Of a stretch of DNA of 64,000 bases, positions 33,554-46,600 are shown piece by piece; position 1 is the first letter of the stretch; each line of letters begins with the position of its first letter. The stretch lies in assembly GCA_030549175.1 (NCBI GenBank), contig JAUKUA010000004.1, forward strand, positions 2,790,001-2,854,000, given 5' to 3'. The position numbers and the translations under genes were made by a program. The notes beneath the pieces are model-generated. The model searched no databases, was not told the DNA's origin, and worked only from the letters and a program-made list of their open reading frames with translations. This DNA comes from Lasiosphaeris hirsuta (taxonomy: Eukaryota; Ascomycota; Sordariomycetes; Sordariales; Lasiosphaeriaceae).

Positions 33554-35204
33554 TTACAGCACAATCTCAAGAGATCCATCCTCAGTCTTTTCGTTATCCA
33601 GATGACTATACCGCGAAGAAGCCAGCCTGCACCGTGTTAGCACAAATGACAAACCCATGCCCGAGAGAGACGTAGACTCACAAATAGCCCAAGTTTCCCG
33701 TCGTATTCATCCTAACGGAATAAACAAGGCTCTCAACCGCCTCGCTCAGCTGGGCATCGCCTGCTGTTTTCTCCAGCAAGGCCTCAGCTGCCTTATCCAC
33801 CCGCCTGCAGCAAGCCTCCAATTCGACTTGGAGATGGGAGATGATTTGCTCCCAAGGCATTCCACCAAAGTAGAGAACAGGAATCATGTTGATGATGCAA
33901 TTGTCGACAATCTCTTTCTTCAGAGACAGAATGTCGTTGTGTCTAGATTGGCGGAATCTCGTCAGTGCCAACCGGAGTTAAGGCGAGAGTGGTGGGTCAA
34001 GATGGCTTACATGGAGATCAGATAGTTACCGTCCCTAAAGATAACCTTCATCTCATCCGAGTACAAGACCCAGTCGGGAAGTGCGATTTCAAAGAAGACC
34101 CTTGATGTGTAAGCCAATATGATGCCCAATGTGGGAATTCCAAACTTACTCCTCGGAGAAAAAGCAGGCCAGCACCGCCGAAGAGAGCAATCGCATATCA
34201 AGATACTCATCCACGTCCACAGGAACGTAGCCAGCAAGCCGGTGGGCCTGCTCTGTCTCGGCCGCCCCGATGAAGAGGACTATTTCGCGATAGATGCCCT
34301 GCATCTGGTCTGCTCATGAGTCGGCAAGACCGTTACCCAAAAAGGAAAAACCGGACTAGAAAACATACCCCTATTCAGCCTCTTGGCGGCCCTCCGACCA
34401 AACTCGGCCAGCACAATCATGGATCCAGACACCTCAAGCGACGCGGCGGGGTGTCCATCATCCAGATCAAGGACCTGCTTGGCCACGACTATGGCTTCGC
34501 GGCGCCATGCGCAGGCCTGGTTGAAGTCTTGTGCGAGGAGCCCTCCGTCGTTGGAGTCGACAAAGTCATCCCAGATGAACAGCCAGGTGGTGAGAAGGGA
34601 GGCGACCCAGAGGCCCTCGTAGTCCACACGCTCGGGGGTCCACCTGCGTGAGAGTTGGTCGATCAGGGGCATGCACGGAAAATGGAAAGTTAATCTGTAG
34701 AAAGGCTCGTTTTGACTGACAGGATGTTGAAGAGAGCAAAATCGTGCGTCTTTGCCTTTTGAAGCCGATCAGGGCTCTCTGCGAGTGCCCTGCAAATGAA
34801 TCAGCACAGTATCATTAGGCGCAAGTTGGACGAGAGGAGTGCAGAGCATACAAATCGAGAATAGCATGCGTGTCAAACTTCAGACGCTCGTATCTGGCCG
34901 CGAATTCGTCGGTCCACTTGCTCGACCGGTGGTCCAAGATGGGCCATCCAACGGTTTTGAATACGTTGAGCATCGAAGTGGGAACACTGAGCTTCTTTCC
35001 CTTCAGCTGGGCAGCCAGCTCAGCGTTAGGATCCGACTCATCATTCTCGGCCTCGGAGCTGGAATCATCCAGAGAGAGGACGGTGGTGGGCTCTGATGCC
35101 GGATGGGACGACTGAGAGTGCAGCGAGTCAGGCGATTCACATCCCGAGTCGAGGAGTTGCTGCTCTCCTCCGATTTCAACGCTGGGAAGGACGATGGAAT
35201 CCAT
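33554..35204 (-). CDS. Class I terpene synthase (sesquiterpene cyclase-like)
   Basis: Seven exons (34852-35204, 34721-34789, 34369-34694, 34150-34309, 34011-34100, 33682-33942, 33554-33626) join in frame to 443 residues. Class I hallmarks are complete: aspartate-rich FIWDDFVDSND (Asp183/184/187), the NSE triad in HNDILSLKKE (Asn335, Ser339, Glu343) and the C-terminal Arg-Tyr pair SSRY (425-426). Such enzymes cyclise farnesyl (or geranyl/geranylgeranyl) diphosphate using three Mg ions; the product cannot be predicted. The first 60 or so residues are a Ser/Asp/Glu-rich extension (SLDDSSSEAENDESD) not typical of the family, so an additional 5' exon or different start is possible. The 34721 donor is GTCAGT, less common. 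No P450, prenyltransferase or regulator lies beside it; the nearest P450 is about 29 kb away. The neighbouring permease is convergent. Confidence 0.88.
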
Positions 35205-38200
35205 GTTGATGGCATCAATTGGCTTCAATGGCAACTTGGCGAGTTGGAGCACAGAGGGCGGCACAGATAGGCCAAAAGGGACGGGTTGCTCTATTAGTAG
35301 TATGCCTCAGAGAACGCTCGGAAGCTGCAAGGGGGGTGTGAAACAAGCTGGGGTTGGATGATGGCTACCCGGGTAGGATTTACGTTACCAACCGAAGGGG
35401 AGGATTGGGAGGATTGATAAGTCTGAGTTGGTGATGACCCGGCATCCGCCGTCCTCTATCCTGTCGTTTCACCAACTCGGGGTCACGGTCCGCAGCACCA
35501 GTCACACCCTCGTAGCCAAAAAGACTCCTTCTTACATGGCCCCCGTGATATCTACTGGTGTCTCAGCAACAGCCTGCCGCCCCCCACCAAGTGCCAGTGG
35601 ACGTCGTTCGTTCGGTGCAGGAGAAGCATGCCGCACCGCACCTCATGGCAAGCACACTGGGCCACGAGTCGGCATTCTGTCTCACTTGCCGTGGGCATGA
35701 CTCGTGCCCATCGGTATCTTCCCCAGAAATCTGTATCCGAAGCGTCCCATCACGCCGGTGCTGGGGCGGGATCGAAACGAGTTGGGACGATAGCGTCAAA
35801 AGAACCAAAATAACATCCGAGATCACAGGCCGGGGAGGTCGGGTGGCTCTCTCGGGCTGCAGATGCCAAAGATTCTGGAGATGCTAGATATCAAACAGAG
35901 ACGGTGTCGCTGATGCTCGTAGGTCAACGGCGAACCGCAGTTTCTCCAAGATGCATTGGTATCTTGGTGTGCATGCCAACCAGCATGTTGGTTCTCGAGA
36001 AGCCGAAATCTAGGCTTTCCTCCACCGTCAGCCAATTGAGCTCCCAGGTTTCCTAAGACGTTTGACCCTTACCTTTCGTCGTGCCATCGACCTGCCGCTG
36101 GCATGCACAAGAGCGGATCCGTGGGTTCAAATTCTCTGACTCTCGCTGTATCCCGGTCAAAATCTGCATCCCGAACAGGCATGCCGTGCTCCCCGTCGAA
36201 AAGGGGATTTGGGCGTCGTGAGAGAAGCATGAAACACGTAGCTCAATAGGCTTCAATGCTTTCTCGAACCGAAAGCGAAACGGATGTATAGGTGCTTACC
36301 CCCGGTGGGAGTACATGAGCAGCTATGCCGTGTCGGAGCTACGGCCAACAACGGGTCATATCGTCAGCGATAAATCAGCGTAGCAGTATAGGAGTAGAGG
36401 TGTTGTTGATGGACCAACATCATACAGAAAGTTGATAGTGCCAGTGCGCTCCTCTACATGATCATGGCCAATCATGTCCAAGCGACCGGTGCGGGAGGAT
36501 CATTTCCGGGCACGGTATGGTAGCACAATGGTAGTACAGACGTCCCTGGAGTTAACGGAATAAGCCCATAACTAAAACTTGCGATAGCGCCTACGGGGCA
36601 GGCATCTCAATGGTCTGGTGGCAATCAAACTGGTGCTTATCAACAACCCTGGAAAGATGGACTTACAGCCAATAGAGGCACAGCTGCCATTCTGTAATGC
36701 CCTCTGCGCCGCTTCCCAAATCCCGTGGTTCGTCGATTCGGGTGCTTTGACTTATTTTGTAGGGGCAGAAACAAAAACTTCTTGTTTCCGAAGCACACCC
36801 AAACCAGCCGAGCCACTTGCCCTTTATACTTCCCAAGCAAATGAAAAGTCTTGTGTCACCATCCCAGGGGAATTGACTAAAGAAAACGCCACATCTGCTT
36901 ATTAGGCCCTCACCAGCCACACATTTCCTCTCAAGTCCATGCCGGCTTATCCGTGTTATCACAAGATCGACCTCTAGGATTAGCTCCGAGTCGCACAGCA
37001 GCCTTAGTGTGGTCCCCTCCTCGAAAGCCTCTACCCCCGCCGGCCACGTCGCGGTGTGGCCAGTGTAAAACAAAACCGACCCTTGAGCAAGTGGCACGAC
37101 CCTTGATTTTCAGGGTCTTTCGGATTGCGGGACCATGGTTGTCCTGACTTCCACGTGCTTTTGAAGGTAAACGCCATGCTCAATGGGTCTGGTTTTGCAT
37201 GGTAGCGGCCTAGTCATACCGGACAACTTACGCCTACTGGATGAACATTTGCGGCCGCAGTTTAGGGACGGGTAACTTGTAGCGCGACGACATCCGGCAG
37301 TAGAGAGAAGGACGCTTAGCGCCGGCGTTGAAAGGGTGAGAGTGTGAAAGGTCCAGAGATCCATCGGATCCTAGGCCCTCTCTTTTCTCACTCATCGCCA
37401 AACCCGCCTTCGTCATTGGCCCCTCCCCAAAAAGTAGATTGCATAGGCTGCTTCATGAGCCATTTTAGTGATAGGGCAAGGAATACTTGATCCTCGGATA
37501 TACATACCAGCGGCGTCTGTCAGGAGTAGGTACCTAGGGGGTACAGTCTCATGATGAACATGATCCGCGGACAAAGGCTCATTGAACACACACCTATACC
37601 CTAGTAACTTAGCATGGTAGCAAATGAGAAAAAAACATAATTTTTGTAACAAATCGCATCCGCACCTAGCAGGAAAGTCGGCCGCGGAGCGCAACTTACC
37701 TGTCGTCCTTTGCGTTGCGGGAACTTCACCACTTCGATCCTACCATCGTCCTCTGGGGTAGAGCGCTGTGAAAGTAGGCGAGGCAACCAGAATACGCTTT
37801 TTTTTGTCGCAGAACTATCCGCCTTGTGCAAACTGGCAAGGAGAGGGGTCCGAGGAACTTTGAACGTTTCATGTTCAGTCCGTCGAGTACAAAAACAATG
37901 ATAGTGCAGTGGCCTTCTTGGATCACGAACGAGGTCAAGGGTTCTGCATATTGATTCCTTTCCGTCACAGCGCAACAAGCAGATCGCCGATGAGGCTGGC
38001 TGGGGATTCGGCTTCAAAAGTGTTCGCTTGGTATGTGTCAACGTGTGCGGCCCTGAACCATTGAATAGCACTCAAGGGGCGGTGAAATATTCCCGGCCGC
38101 TGCGCCGGCGACCTTCCCTGATACCCGACATGCAAGGTTCGGGATCAAGGGCCCGACATGCTGCTTCCAAGGCAGAGTCTGCAAGCTGGGTTGTTTTGTG

Positions 38201-41200
38201 GACCTCACAAGGATTTTGCTGTGCTCGCGCGGCAGCGGCGGTCGATTATCGCGCGGACTCGGAGTGGAATGCGACTGCAACAGAGTTAGAAGGGAATACA
38301 CGTGTAGATCTTCGACAAGGGGCCGCTGCCACCGCTTGGCCGCGAGTTTGAGATGGATGTAGGTCATGCAGAATTCACCCTGATTGGTTCTAACAGCAGG
38401 GAAACAAGGTCTTGGGGGCTAAGAGGCCAAGGGAAGGTGGGGGGTGTGTGGATACATCTCGTGGTTCATCAACCGTGTAGATCAGAGCGAATTCACCCGC
38501 TGCGATGGAAGGTATCAAGAGATTTCAGAGATGTAGAGCGGCGCGGCCGGAGGTGAAACGGTGAGTGATTTCAGGGGATAATGTCTGATTAGAGAGCTGA
38601 GAAGCGGGAGATGCCGGCCGTAAAAATGAGAAGCGACAACACTAGCTCTCCAGTGACGGAAAACAGGGTATTCCTCAAATGAAAAGCTGGGAAAGAGAAT
38701 CCCGCGCGAAATACAAGGGTCTTGCGCTGCCCGACGGTATCTCCTTGACCTAACTTGGTTTGTTGCAGATGTGTTCGAGGGGAAATATGCTTGTTGCATG
38801 TTTGGCGAGGGTTTGTATTTCCGGGGGGAAGTCTGAGCTCTGGCACCGTAAATGGACATAATAAGTAGATTTCATGAGTACGCTTGAATCTCGTGACTTG
38901 ATGCCAAAACAAAAGCCAGCGTTTGTTGTGCTGTGTAAAAAGGACGTTGGTGAACATGGCGGGGAGGACCTGAAGCGACGACAATTACTTAGCGGCCGCT
39001 ATCGCCAGTGCTGCATCATCCTAGGCTCAAGGAATTCTCGCGCGCGCCCAGTCCCGGCATTGAAGTGCTTGATTCCCTTTTCATCAGTGTGTTGCAGACA
39101 TCGAAAAAGCGAATGTACCACTGGACTAGAGTATGGATAAGGGGTATGGATAAGGGCGGGTATGGATAGACGGCGGGCATGATTACCGATAAGGAACCCT
39201 GGCAGCTATGTCGTCATAGCTGCGGGCCCAACTTGATGCAGACCCTGAAAACGGGTACCCACACGACCTTCACCCACCACAAGGCAAGAGAAAACGTATG
39301 GGTTGGCGCGCTTTCTCTAAAGGAGCGAGGGAGCCGAACGCGTGTGTCGGTAGTCAAAGGGTCAACGGCGACGGGCTTTACGCCGCCTGTCTGGCAGCCG
39401 GAGCTGTGCTGTCGTTGCAAATTGCGCCTTGGCATCCTGCCCGAAGCGGGGTAGTGTGGTATCGGCGATGTTTGTCGGCGGCGCTGGGACTCAAATCGTC
39501 GGCAGAGTCATCATTCTGAGGGGACTGGCGGCGCTTGTGTTCGACGCCACGGCGAATAGCGGTAAATCGTGAGCTGATTAGGCGGGTGTAGGATCGGGAG
39601 AAAGCCTAATGTGAACATGTTCCGACCGGCGGCATTCGCGAAAGTGTAGGGAGTGCAAATCACAGTGCTTAGAAACGTCTCTAGCCGCGATCGTCGCGAT
39701 GCGTGCGGACGGCAGGCGGCTCGACGTCACTTTTCGCGGCTTCCGGGTGCAGATCGACGTCAATCGACAGGGTCGGTTGGAAGAGAGGTAGGGGAGATAG
39801 TGGCAATGACGAAACCTTGTGCTTGACATTTGCGGCGGTGACACTGGCACTGCGTCGAGCCACAGAGAACCAGGAGCAAAAAATGCGTCGTGTCAAGGAT
39901 GAGGCATGTCGTCAAACAACGAGAGAAATTGGTCCCAATGAGATGATGTGAGGTTAAACATGTGCAGAGCGGCTCAACAGCTGCCTCCAAAAACCCCAAC
40001 CAGCGGCGGCCTGTTGGGCGTGCTTTTGGGGGAAGCCATCGTGACCCCGCCATTCCTGGGTTGCTTTTTGGTTTCACGCTTGGCACTAGCTGTAGGTAGT
40101 GCGCGCGGGCTCGGACTCGGCAGGCATCGTAAGGGAAGGTGGGGAAGGACATGCAACGCTGTTTCCAACCCTGCCAACCACTCGCACCTGCCTTCCAGCA
40201 TGCAGATCGCTGCTACGAGAGCACAATTTGAAGCTTCGGCGAGGGTTCTAGCGAGACCCTCCGATCCAACCCCTCGTCAGCTCGCATTTCGTCGCCATGC
40301 ATTTGGAGATTTCGAGGACCCTTTGTAACTTGGCTCACCTGCAGCCGCGCCGCCTTGCGGAACACGGCCAGGTGTGAGACCCTGTGCGGGTCCTTGCAGC
40401 CGAGTATTTGCATCTTCCTGTTCACTCTGCTGTTATTTTTGCGAGTTACTGTAGTAAAATCAGGGAATGGAATTCCGGCATGCCGTATGCCGTGATGGCT
40501 TCCCAACAACAGCGCGGTGTTGCCATGTTGCTATTCCTGTTGCCGCTCAAATGTGGGGTGGCATTACACAAGGGGCTTGACGGCTCCGCGATATCGATGA
40601 CGGGCTACAGCCGAAGCCTCGCTTGAAACCCTTTGTTCGCCATGACGCCAACAAACATTTGGCTTGTGGTGTGCTCCACCAAAGCATAGTATCTGTTCAG
40701 CCTTCGATTGTCCCAAAAATTTGCGACACAGTCAAACATGTCTTGTAGAAACTGCGGCCGGCGAGAAAACAGTCAGGCATTGCTAGTTTCTTCCATCCGC
40801 TCACAGAGACTGCCTGGGCTTCGGCCGATGCGTGGTAATGGGCATTGGACAGCGTACTGACTTGTACACCTCGAACTCTCCCGCGGGCGTGCACATGAGG
40901 GCGGTGGGGGCGCTTCTTGACATTAGAACCGGGGCTTTGGCCGTCCTTTCCTGATAATACGCACACAGTACCGTGAGTACCTACTGTGTACCAGTGGCAG
41001 GCACAAGCCACATTGATCCGACCGTAACTTCTAACTTCGGGTCCACAATGACGATCAGTCCTCAGGTTCCTTCCTATTCACCCATTAGATGCTGGTGATG
41101 GACACCCACGGACCACCCTTCTGCTGCCACTCGGCCTCCATGGTCTCCCGCCCTCTCAAGTTCTCAAGGTCGGGGGCGTGTCCACAAAAAAACAGTTCAT

Positions 41201-41405
41201 CGTCTCCTACTCCCGAGCGTATAAAGGACACGGCTCCCCATCGATGCCATGTCCCTCGCCCCTGTATTACATGACTCGATCGACCGAATACTTGCAATTC
41301 ATCAACACCGAAGGCGTCACCCCGTTGTATCCTGTACCGTTGATCTTTGACTCCTAAACACATCTCCTTCACCAAGATCCAACACAGTCAACACCAACCC
41401 TCAAG
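35205..41405. other. 6.2-kb region without a recognisable gene
   Basis: Many open frames of 60-150 codons occur on both strands but none shows a family motif, consistent codon use or good splice logic. The best is a minus-strand frame at 37700-38071 ending at a canonical GTAAGT donor with sequence FWLPRLLSQRSTPEDDGRIEV, but no following exon was found. A short tandem gtatggataaggg lies near 39130-39165. Base composition is not strongly AT-rich. The terpene synthase promoter is at its left end and the mannitol-1-phosphate dehydrogenase promoter at its right end. Confidence 0.45.
41220..41225 (+). promoter_or_regulatory. TATA box of the mannitol-1-phosphate dehydrogenase gene
   Basis: TATAAA lies 186 bases upstream of the start codon, a spacing typical of the other TATA-like sites in this window. 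Confidence 0.5.
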
Positions 41406-42682
41406 ATGGCTCAACACAGCACTACCAGAACCAAGAAGGCAGTCCACTTTGGTGCCGGCAATATCGGTATGCATGCGGATCATCCTTGACACTATCTCCA
41501 CAGCCGCAAAGTCTAACCTGGTTTTCCTTTACAGGTCGTGGCTTCGTTGCTTGCTTCCTGCACAACTCTGGCTATGAGGTCGTCTTCGCCGATGTCAACG
41601 ATGCCATCATTGATAAGCTCAACGCCCAGCCGAGCTACAAAGTGATCGAGGTCGGCGCCGAAGGCACAACAGAAAATACCATCACGGGCTATCGGGCCAT
41701 CAACTCCAAGACTCACGAAGATGACCTAGTGCGGGAAATCGCGACGGCGGATGTCGTGACATGCTCCGTCGGACCTAACATCCTCAAGTTTATCGCCCCC
41801 GTAATCGCCAAGGGAATCGACCAAAGGAAACCGGAGCTTCCCCCAATGGCAGTCATTGCCTGCGAGAACGCCATTGGCGCCACTGACACATTGGCTGAGT
41901 TCATCAAGGCACCACAAAACACACCCGAGGGGCGGGTTGAGGACATGGATACCCGCGCGCGGTTTGCCAACTCGGCCATTGACCGCATCGTACCGGCTCA
42001 AGACCCTGATGCTGGACTCGACGTCAAGCTCGAGAAGTTTTATGAGTGGGTGGTGGAGCGCACACCATTCGTCCGCGACGGGGGATCACAGCCCAGCATT
42101 GAGGGCATCCAGTGGGTTGATAACCTCCAGCCCTACATCGAGCGCAAGCTCTACACGGTCAACACCGGGCACGCAACGGCGGCATATCATGGCTACAACC
42201 GTCGTAAGAGCACTGTATATGATGCCCTGCAAGACCGCGGCATTCAGGACGAGGTTAGAATGGCCTTGTCTAACACGGCCAACCTCATCACACAGAAGCA
42301 CGGTATCGACAAAAAGGAACAGGACACCTACGTCGACAAGATTGTGCAGCGCATTAGCAACCCCCACTTGGAAGATGCTGTGGAGCGCGTTGGCCGTGCG
42401 CCACTGCGGAAGCTGAGCCGCAAGGAGCGCTTCATCGGCCCTGCGGCCGAACTTGCCGAGCACGGTAAGGACTGTGGGGCACTGCTTGACGCCGCAGAGA
42501 TGGCGTTCCGCTTCCAAAATGTCGAGGGCGATGAAGAGTCGGCCGAACTCGCCAAAATCATGGCCGAGAACAGCCCCGAGCAGGTTGTAGAGCAGGTGTG
42601 CGGTCTGCATCCGAGTGAGAAGTTATACCTCAAGGTTGTCGATGTTGTCAAGCGTGTCCAGGCCGACTCGGAAGATGAGTAA
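41406..42682 (+). CDS. mpdA: Mannitol-1-phosphate 5-dehydrogenase
   Basis: Two exons (41406-41466 and 41535-42682) with a 68-base intron (GTATGC donor, TACAG acceptor) give 402 residues, close to Aspergillus MpdA. The enzyme interconverts fructose 6-phosphate and mannitol 1-phosphate with NAD(H), the entry step of fungal mannitol synthesis in the cytosol. The intron splits the Rossmann motif [12 protein letters not shown]. Downstream landmarks are [31 protein letters not shown], the catalytic-region [21 protein letters not shown], and a helical C-terminal domain ending [11 protein letters not shown]. All hallmark residues are intact. Placing the intron inside the dinucleotide loop is confirmed by the exact in-frame join. 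Confidence 0.95.
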
Positions 42683-43624
42683 TGGCGCAGCGATTCTTTG
42701 CTTCGGTTCATAAGATAATGGGCGTTCGATATCACTACATTTTTCTGACATGACGGGTTAATTTAATGTCTGGGATGAAGCCTCGGAAATGGCGTTTTTT
42801 TGGAGGACCGAGATGGACAAAGGGATTAATGGCCACAGGTAAACCAGCGTAACATTTGGAGCGTTGGCTGGGCGATTTTCTGCACTTGGCTGCGATAGTT
42901 GCACCTGCAACCTGTTGTGAAATCATGAAATAGACGAAATAATTTCGAGTTTTAACGCATGCTGTCTGTGATGCTGAAATGCAATGTCATTGGCCTGTGC
43001 CTTGTAAATCGGCGACATAGAATATGCCCAAAACTGCCGGGTTGGTGGTCATTGCACTCCTCACACAGTCGTCACCCATCGTAGGCTGCTTGGGCTGTTT
43101 AGGTTTGGGGTTGTTGAGGTGCAAGGCGCTGACATGCAAAGAACTGAGAGTCCCCTGAGGTGTCAGGACTCGAGACCGAGCCTACTGAAGCTGATTGTTG
43201 AAACGAGGCGGGGCCTTCCTCCTTTGCTTCGACGCCTGAGGCCAGAACATAGATTACCTAATAATTCGGACCCACCTTTCCAGGAGAGACCACATTCGCG
43301 AAATTGTGGGAAAAGGGTCCAGTTACGATACGTGGCGGGCATCTTGACTGCAGACGACGCCGCATCGAATTGCCCATTCCACGAGCCTCAATCCCCAGCT
43401 TTGGCAGACCCCGTCGCACACTGCCCACCGCCGAACTCGAAATAACCACCGCGCAATTGACGGCCGGCGCACTGCCAAATCGAGGCGGTCCTTTGTTGCA
43501 GCGACTGCTTCCTTGCTTTGCTTTCCTGCTTTCTGCACCCCACCAAAGCTCCCGAGCTCGACTTGAGACCGACTCGAGCGACACTGCACCCTCCCTTGCG
43601 GCCACGGATTGATACTCGCCCAGG
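42683..43624. other. Intergenic between mpdA and sec27
   Basis: No gene recognised. The right half is CT-rich and should contain the sec27 promoter and 5' untranslated region. Confidence 0.45.
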
Positions 43625-46600
43625 ATGCGGCTGGATGTCAAGGCATGTGCACACGGATCCCTACTTGGCTTGGTGGCCTGTCTTGTGTCACGGCGAGACA
43701 ATGTGGCCACCATTCCACAGCTCTTCCCACCCCCCCGAGTTCCTCCCTCGAGCTCCCCCGTCAGGCTATCAAGCTTCACTCTCCCCGGGGACGCCACCTT
43801 GCCCTTATCTGATTGCGACTATTTGGTGGACAGCTTGCTAACATGGCTGCAAATGTACAGCGCCAGTTGTTTGCTCGCTCTGAGGTTGGTCTTCCCGTCT
43901 CCCCCCAATGCGCCGCGCCCGTCCACCGCTCACATAGTCCTACAGCGAGTCAAAGGCATCGACTTTCACCCGACCGAGCCATGGATTCTCAGTACGTTGC
44001 CCAGCACCGCCGTTGGGAATATCGGCTCTAACGATCGAAATAGCAACACTATATAGCGGCCATGTTTACATTTGGTCCTACGAGACCCAACAGGTGGTCA
44101 AGACCTTCGAGCTCACCGATGTCCCTGTCCGTGCCGGCCGCTTCGTTGCGCGGAAGAACTGGATTGTCTGCGGATCAGACGACTTGTATGTTCGGGAATG
44201 CGACGGGAGCCGCTGCGACGTTGGACCGATGCTGACGCAGACTACAGCCAGATTCGGGTTCACAACTACAACACGAGCGAGAAGATCGCATCTTTTGAGG
44301 CGCATCCCGACTATATCCGGGCCATCGCTGTCCACCCCTCGCAGCCCTTCGTCCTTACTGCCAGTGATGACATGACGATCAAGCTGTGGGATTGGGAGAA
44401 GCAATGGAAGAATGTTAGGGTGTTCGAGGGCAACTCACGTATGTCATGGCAAGTACTCGACGCACACCTAAAGCTTACATCGTGTGCAGATTATGTTATG
44501 TCACTTGCGATCAACCCAAAGGATACCAACACTTTTGCCTCAGCTTGTTTAGATCGCACAGGTAAGGCGTATGCCCCTAGCTTGGAATTTCATGTTTCTT
44601 ATCTCTGCTACAGTCAAGATTTGGAGCTTGGGCTCTTCCACACCGAATTTCCAGCTAGAGGCCCACGAGACAAAGGGCGTCAACCATGTGGAGTACTATC
44701 CTCACAGCGATAAGCCCTATCTTCTCACCACATCAGACGACGTAAGAATCAACCGCCCAGAGGCCTCACAGCAGTCGACTAATATCTACTCCGCAGCGCA
44801 CTGTCAAGATTTGGGATTACACAACCAAGAGCCTGATCGCTACCCTTGAAGGGCACACCAACAACGTATCTTTTGCGTGCTACCACCCAGAACTTCCCAT
44901 TATCATTTCTGGCTCAGAAGACGTATGTTGTTTCCGCCCGATGGGAAGATCGAAAATGCTAATTCGCAACAGGGCACTGTGAGGATATGGAATGCCAACA
45001 CGTACCGCTTCGAGCAATCCCTCAACTACGGCCTGGAAAGGGCGTGGTGTGTGGCCTATCAAAAGGGCAAGCAGGGTATTGCTGTCGGTTTTGATGATGG
45101 CGCAGTGGTTATCAAGCTTGGACGTGAAGAGCCGGCCGCTTCGATGGACAGTTCTGGAAAGCTGATCTGGGCAAGACACAACGAAATTGTAGCGTCTGTG
45201 ATCAAGGGGGCGGGTAAGTAACTTACTGAAGAGTGGATGAGTTTGAAGCTGACAGCAACAGACGCCACCGTCAAGGATAACGAACCGATCCAAGTTCCCA
45301 CCAAGGAGTTGGGTACGGCCGAAGTGTACCCGCAGACTCTCATCCACTCCCCCAACGGACGTTTTGCGGCCATCTGTGGTGATGGTGAGTACATCATCTA
45401 CACCGCTCTTGCGTGGAGAAACAAGGCCTTTGGCTCAGCCCTGGACTTCGTTTGGGCTGCCAAGGAGAACTCCAACGACTTTGCCATTCGGGAGTCGACG
45501 ACGAGCATCAAGGTCTTCAAAAACTTCCAGGAAAAGAAGGGCGGTCTGGACATCCCATTCGCGGCCGACGGAATCACGGGTGGTGTGCTCCTCGGTGTTA
45601 AAGGCCAGGGAGGCATTTCATTCTATGACTGGCAAACCGGCGGCCTAGTCAGACGCATAGAGGTTGAGCCTAAGCAGGTGTATTGGAGCGAGAACGGCGA
45701 ACTTGTTGCCCTGGCATGTGAAGATACCTACTACGTCCTCAGGTTCTCAAGAGAGAACTACAACGAGGCCGCCCAGGCTGGCCAGGTCGAGGATGACGGC
45801 GTGGAGGCTGCATTCGAGGTCATCACCGACATCAACGAGAGGTAAGCTCACTTCAACCCTCGTCCACTAACACCTTGCTAACCCCCATCATAGCATCCGG
45901 TCGGCAGAATGGCTTGGGGATGTACTGATTTACACCAACGGAACCAACCGACTCAACTACCTTGTCGGTGACCAGACCTACACAATTGCGCATTTCGATA
46001 AGCCCATGTACATCCTGGGTTACCTGCAGCGCGACAGCCGTGTGTACCTCACGGACAAAGACCTCGCCGTTACCTCATTTGCGCTTTCGCTCCCCGTGCT
46101 CGAGTACCAGACCCTCGTGCTGCGCGGGGACATGGAAACGGCCGCTGAGCTGCTTCCCACCATTCCCCAAGACCAGCTCAACAAAATCGCTCGGTTCCTC
46201 GAGGGTCAAGGCCACAAGGAGTTGGCACTCGAGGTTGCTACCGACCCTGAGCACAAGTTCGACCTGGCGCTGGCTCTCAACCAACTCGATATTGCTCTGG
46301 AACTAGCCAGAGAGGCGGACGTCGACCACAAGTGGAAGACACTGGGTGATGCGGGTCTCGTGGCTTGGGATGTGCCCCTGGCAAGCGAGTGCTTCGTCAA
46401 GGCAAAGGACCTCGGCTCTCTCCTGCTGATCTACAGCTCCACATCTGACCGTGAAGGTCTCGAGAAGCTTGCTGTTCAGGCCGAGGAGGCGGGCGTTCAC
46501 AATGTCGCTTTTAGCTCCAAGTGGCTCCTGGGTGATGTCGCTGGCTGTGTCGAGATTCTGACGAGGACGGGTCGCCTTGCCGAGGCTGTCCTGTTCAGCC

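Noticed and set aside
2873..35204. A terpene biosynthetic cluster linking the P450 and terpene synthase
   Set aside because: They lie about 29 kb apart with unrelated genes between and no shared regulator or transporter context.
36520..36600. tRNA-like sequence beginning ggtagcacaatggtag
   Set aside because: Resembles an A box only; no TTCGA-type B box and no cloverleaf stems follow.
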